DNA from: Streptomyces adustus
GTDB taxonomy: Bacteria > Actinomycetota > Actinomycetes > Streptomycetales > Streptomycetaceae
Direction: 5' to 3'
Length of the DNA stretch: 53,699 nt
NCBI RefSeq assembly: GCF_009377175.1
Contig: NZ_VJZD01000034.1
Location: forward strand, 1-53,699
Part shown: in pieces, positions 51,106 through 53,699 of the stretch
Position numbering within the stretch: the first letter of the stretch is position 1
Layout: each line of letters opens with the position of its first letter
Notes under the pieces: model-generated
Databases searched by the model: none
What the model was told of the DNA's origin: nothing
The model's input: the letters and a program-made list of their open reading frames with translations, nothing else
Position numbers and translations under genes: made by a program

Positions 51106-53673
51106 GTGCTGAAGGCGACCCTGAGGAGTTTCCTCGCGCACAAGGGGCGGCTGCTGCTGTCCGCCCTGGCGGTCGTCCTGTCCGTCGCGTTCGTCGCGGG
51201 CAGCCTGATCTTCTCCGACACCGTCACCCGTACCTTCGACCGGCTGTTCGCGTCCACCTCCGCCGATGTGACGATCGAGGCGAAGCAGGACCTCAAGTCG
51301 TCCGTGCCGACCGGCGCGGTGCAAACGGTGCCCGCCGCGCTCGCGGACCGGGTGGCCTCGGTCGACGGCGTCGCGGCCGTCCACCCCGACGTGAGCGTCG
51401 AGAACATCACGGTCGTCGACAGCAGGAACGAGTCGGTGGGGCCGACCACCGGCGCCCCCACCATCGCCAACGACTGGAACCCGACCGACCGCAGCCCGGT
51501 GAAGCTGACCTCCGGCCATGCCCCGCACGGCGCCGGCGAGGCCCTCCTCGACGCGGACACCGCGGACAAGAAGCACGTACGGATCGGCGACACGCTCACC
51601 GTGCTGGCCCAGCCCGGGACCTTCAAGGTCGAGATCGTCGGCATCGCCACCTTCACCACCACCAACCCGGGCGCGGCGCTGGTCTTCCTGGACCCCGCCG
51701 TGGCCCGGACCGAACTGCTGGGCTCCGCCGACCGGGTGACGAGCATCTCGCTGGACGCGGCGCCGGGGGTGACCGACACCGAGCTCAAGCGCCGGGTCAC
51801 CGCCGCGGTCGGCGCCGGTTCCTACGAGGTGCGCACCGCCGACGAGCAGGCCAAGTCGGCCGCCGCCGACCTCGGCGGATTCCTGGACGTGATCAAGTAC
51901 GTGATGCTCGGCTTCGCCGGGATCGCCGTACTGGTCGGCGTGTTCCTGATCGTCAACACCTTCTCGATGCTGATCGCCCAGCGCACCCGCGAACTGGGCC
52001 TGCTGCGCGCGCTCGGCGCCGACCGGCGCCAGGTGCGGCGCTCGGTCCTCACCGAGGCGGTGCTGCTCGGCCTGGTCGGCTCCACACTGGGTCTGGCGGC
52101 CGGGATCGGGCTGGCAGCCGGGCTGATCAAGCTCATGAGCGCGTTCGGCATGAACCTGAAGACCACGGAGATGGTCGTCGGCTGGGCGACGCCGGTGGCG
52201 TCGTACGTCGTCGGGGTCGGGGTCACCTTCGTGGCCGCCTACCTCCCGGCCCGGCGGGCGGCCCGGGTGTCGCCGATGGCCGCCCTCGCCGACGCCGACA
52301 TCGCCGGGGTGGGGCGGCCGCTCAAGGTGCGCGCGGTGGTGGGCTCGGTGGTCGGGGCGCTCGGCGCGGCCGCGCTGGCGGGGTGCGCGGCGGCGACGAA
52401 GACCTCCTCGGCCGCCTCCCTGCTGGGCCTGGGCGTCGTCCTCACCCTGGTCGCCACGGTGATCGCGGGCCCGTTGCTGGTGCGTCCGGTGATCCGGGTG
52501 CTCGGCGGGGCCTTCCCGGCCCTGTTCGGCTCGGTCGGCCGGATGAGCCAGCGCAACGCCCTGCGCAACCCCCGTCGTACCGGCGCCACGGCGTCCGCGC
52601 TGATGGTGGGTCTCGCCCTGGTCGGCGGGATGTCGGTGGCCAGCGCCTCCATGTCCCGCTCCTTCGACCAGCAGATCGACCGGACGCTGGGCGCCGACTT
52701 CGTGATCCAGAACAGCAACTACACGCCGTTCTCCCGGGAGGTCACGGACCGGGTGCGCGCCACCGACGGCGTCGGGCTCGTCGTACGACAGCGGTTCGCG
52801 CCGGTCGCGGTACGGCTGCCGGACGGCAAGCGGGTCGAGACGACCGCGGCGGGTTACGACGCCCAGGTGGACGAGGTCGCGCATGTGACGTACGCCGAGG
52901 GCGGCTCGGCGGCCGCGCTTGCGGACGGCGCCATGGGCATGGACGCGAAGTTCGCCGAGGAACACGGCGTACGGCTGGGCAGTGTGCTCCCGGTCGAGTT
53001 CCCCGGCGACCGCATGACCGAGTTGAAGGTGGGCGCGCTCACCGACCAGGAGTCGTCCGGCGGGTTCGGCACGCAGGGCGGGCTGTTCTTCGGCCTCGGC
53101 ACGGTCGAGAAGTACCTCCCCGGCGGCCAGGACTCCGCGCTGTACGTGAACGCGGCCACCGGCACCGGTGCCGATCAGCTGCGGCCCCGTCTGGAGAAGA
53201 CGCTCGACCCGTATCCGCAGGTGCAGGTGCGCGACCAGGCGGACTACAAGAAGCTGGTGCACGACCAGATCGCCGTGCTGCTGTATCTCGTGTACGCGCT
53301 GCTCGGGCTCGCGATCGTGATCGCGGTGCTCGGCGTGGTCAACACCCTCGCCCTGTCGGTGGTGGAGCGCACCCGGGAGATCGGTCTGCTGCGCGCGATC
53401 GGGCTGGCCCGGCGGCAGCTGCGCCGCATGATCCGGCTGGAGTCGGTGGTGATCGCGGTGTTCGGGGCGGTGCTGGGGCTCGCGCTGGGACTGGTGTGGG
53501 GCGTGTGCACGCAGCAGGTGCTGGCGCTCCAGGGCATGAAGGCCCTGGCGATCCCGTGGGGCACGATCGTCGCGGTCGTGATCGGTTCGGCCGTGGTCGG
53601 CGTCGTGGCGGCCCTGCTGCCGGCCCTGCGCGCGTCCCGGATGAACGTGCTGGCGGCCATCGCACACGAGTGA
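51106..53673 (+). CDS. FtsX/MacB-type ABC transporter permease
   Basis: An 855-residue membrane protein with two FtsX repeats. Helix 1 (LLLSALAVVLSVAFVAGSLIF) is followed by a large MacB-like periplasmic domain (about 35-250), three helices (about 262-395), a further helix pair and a second external domain (about 510-715), then three C-terminal helices ending MNVLAAIAHE. The cytoplasmic motif RTRELGLLRALGA and its second copy RTREIGLLRAIGLARRQLRRM are typical. Such exporters move peptides, lipids or antimicrobials by mechanotransmission; no sensor kinase is adjacent. GTG 51106. Confidence 0.94.
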   Translation: MLKATLRSFLAHKGRLLLSALAVVLSVAFVAGSLIFSDTVTRTFDRLFASTSADVTIEAKQDLKSSVPTGAVQTVPAALADRVASVDGVAAVHPDVSVENITVVDSRNESVGPTTGAPTIANDWNPTDRSPVKLTSGHAPHGAGEALLDADTADKKHVRIGDTLTVLAQPGTFKVEIVGIATFTTTNPGAALVFLDPAVARTELLGSADRVTSISLDAAPGVTDTELKRRVTAAVGAGSYEVRTADEQAKSAAADLGGFLDVIKYVMLGFAGIAVLVGVFLIVNTFSMLIAQRTRELGLLRALGADRRQVRRSVLTEAVLLGLVGSTLGLAAGIGLAAGLIKLMSAFGMNLKTTEMVVGWATPVASYVVGVGVTFVAAYLPARRAARVSPMAALADADIAGVGRPLKVRAVVGSVVGALGAAALAGCAAATKTSSAASLLGLGVVLTLVATVIAGPLLVRPVIRVLGGAFPALFGSVGRMSQRNALRNPRRTGATASALMVGLALVGGMSVASASMSRSFDQQIDRTLGADFVIQNSNYTPFSREVTDRVRATDGVGLVVRQRFAPVAVRLPDGKRVETTAAGYDAQVDEVAHVTYAEGGSAAALADGAMGMDAKFAEEHGVRLGSVLPVEFPGDRMTELKVGALTDQESSGGFGTQGGLFFGLGTVEKYLPGGQDSALYVNAATGTGADQLRPRLEKTLDPYPQVQVRDQADYKKLVHDQIAVLLYLVYALLGLAIVIAVLGVVNTLALSVVERTREIGLLRAIGLARRQLRRMIRLESVVIAVFGAVLGLALGLVWGVCTQQVLALQGMKALAIPWGTIVAVVIGSAVVGVVAALLPALRASRMNVLAAIAHE

Positions 53674-53699
53674 TCGTGCCGGGCCGGGCGGCTCGGGGC

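Overview
The window is chromosomal DNA of a Streptomyces species. Evidence: very high GC with strong GC at third codon positions, frequent GTG and several TTG starts, GTGA/ATGA stop-start overlaps, and typical actinomycete families (SpoIIE-type phosphatase, HTH-DUF5753 with DUF397, long LuxR regulator, MurT/GatD). From memory the gene order matches the S. coelicolor SCO1206 to about SCO1250 arm-side region (rppA, cyp158A2, cupin, def, murT/gatD, pfkA, rocD, tap, ure, bio). I see no rRNA, tRNA, CRISPR or intact transposase.

Layout. 1-5.4 kb: XRE-cupin regulator divergent from a thioredoxin-reductase-like flavoprotein, an ATP-dependent DNA ligase overlapping a Nudix hydrolase, a succinate-semialdehyde-type dehydrogenase and a small conserved protein. 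5.7-8.6 kb: pigment operon rppA (tetrahydroxynaphthalene synthase), CYP158A2-like P450 and cupin. 8.6-10.7 kb: acyl-CoA dehydrogenase divergent from a TetR regulator across a palindromic operator. 10.8-14.8 kb: peptide deformylase, MurT-GatD (lipid II amidation) and phosphofructokinase. 14.9-20.5 kb: CtaG-like copper/oxidase assembly protein, a 58-residue membrane protein, a short mobile element, and a four-gene operon of LytTR regulator, small membrane protein, sodium:solute symporter and LytS-like kinase. 20.5-28 kb: Lrp regulator, DDAH and ornithine aminotransferase (arginine/ornithine catabolism), PAS-GAF-SpoIIE-kinase signalling protein, epimerase and PlsC acyltransferase. 28-34.7 kb: secreted tripeptidyl aminopeptidase and the urease operon ureABC-F-G-D, into which a second copy of the short mobile element is inserted between ureF and ureG. 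34.8-35.9 kb: decayed membrane-protein pseudogene. 35.9-37.3 kb: orphan Phd/YefM-type antitoxin divergent from a ClpP-like protein that has lost its catalytic Ser and His, followed by a small helical protein. 37.6-40.1 kb: c-di-AMP riboswitch with NlpC/P60 hydrolase, then an anti-sigma-like ATPase / HTH-DUF5753 / DUF397 developmental module. 40.3-44.7 kb: biotin genes bioF divergent from bioBAD. 44.9-50 kb: LuxR (LAL-like) regulator lacking its ATPase domain, secreted lipase, methyltransferase, and an RHH antitoxin with a Fic/Doc-like toxin. 50.2-53.7 kb: ABC exporter ATPase and FtsX/MacB-type permease.

Most notable points: the catalytically dead ClpP paired with an orphan YefM-type antitoxin that has a TGTACA operator between them; two 171-bp MITE-like elements in CTAG sites at stop codons; a Cys-His repeat tail on BioB; a pseudogene eroding by T-to-C changes; and a LAL regulator without a P-loop. 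All assignments come from reading motifs; no database search was run.
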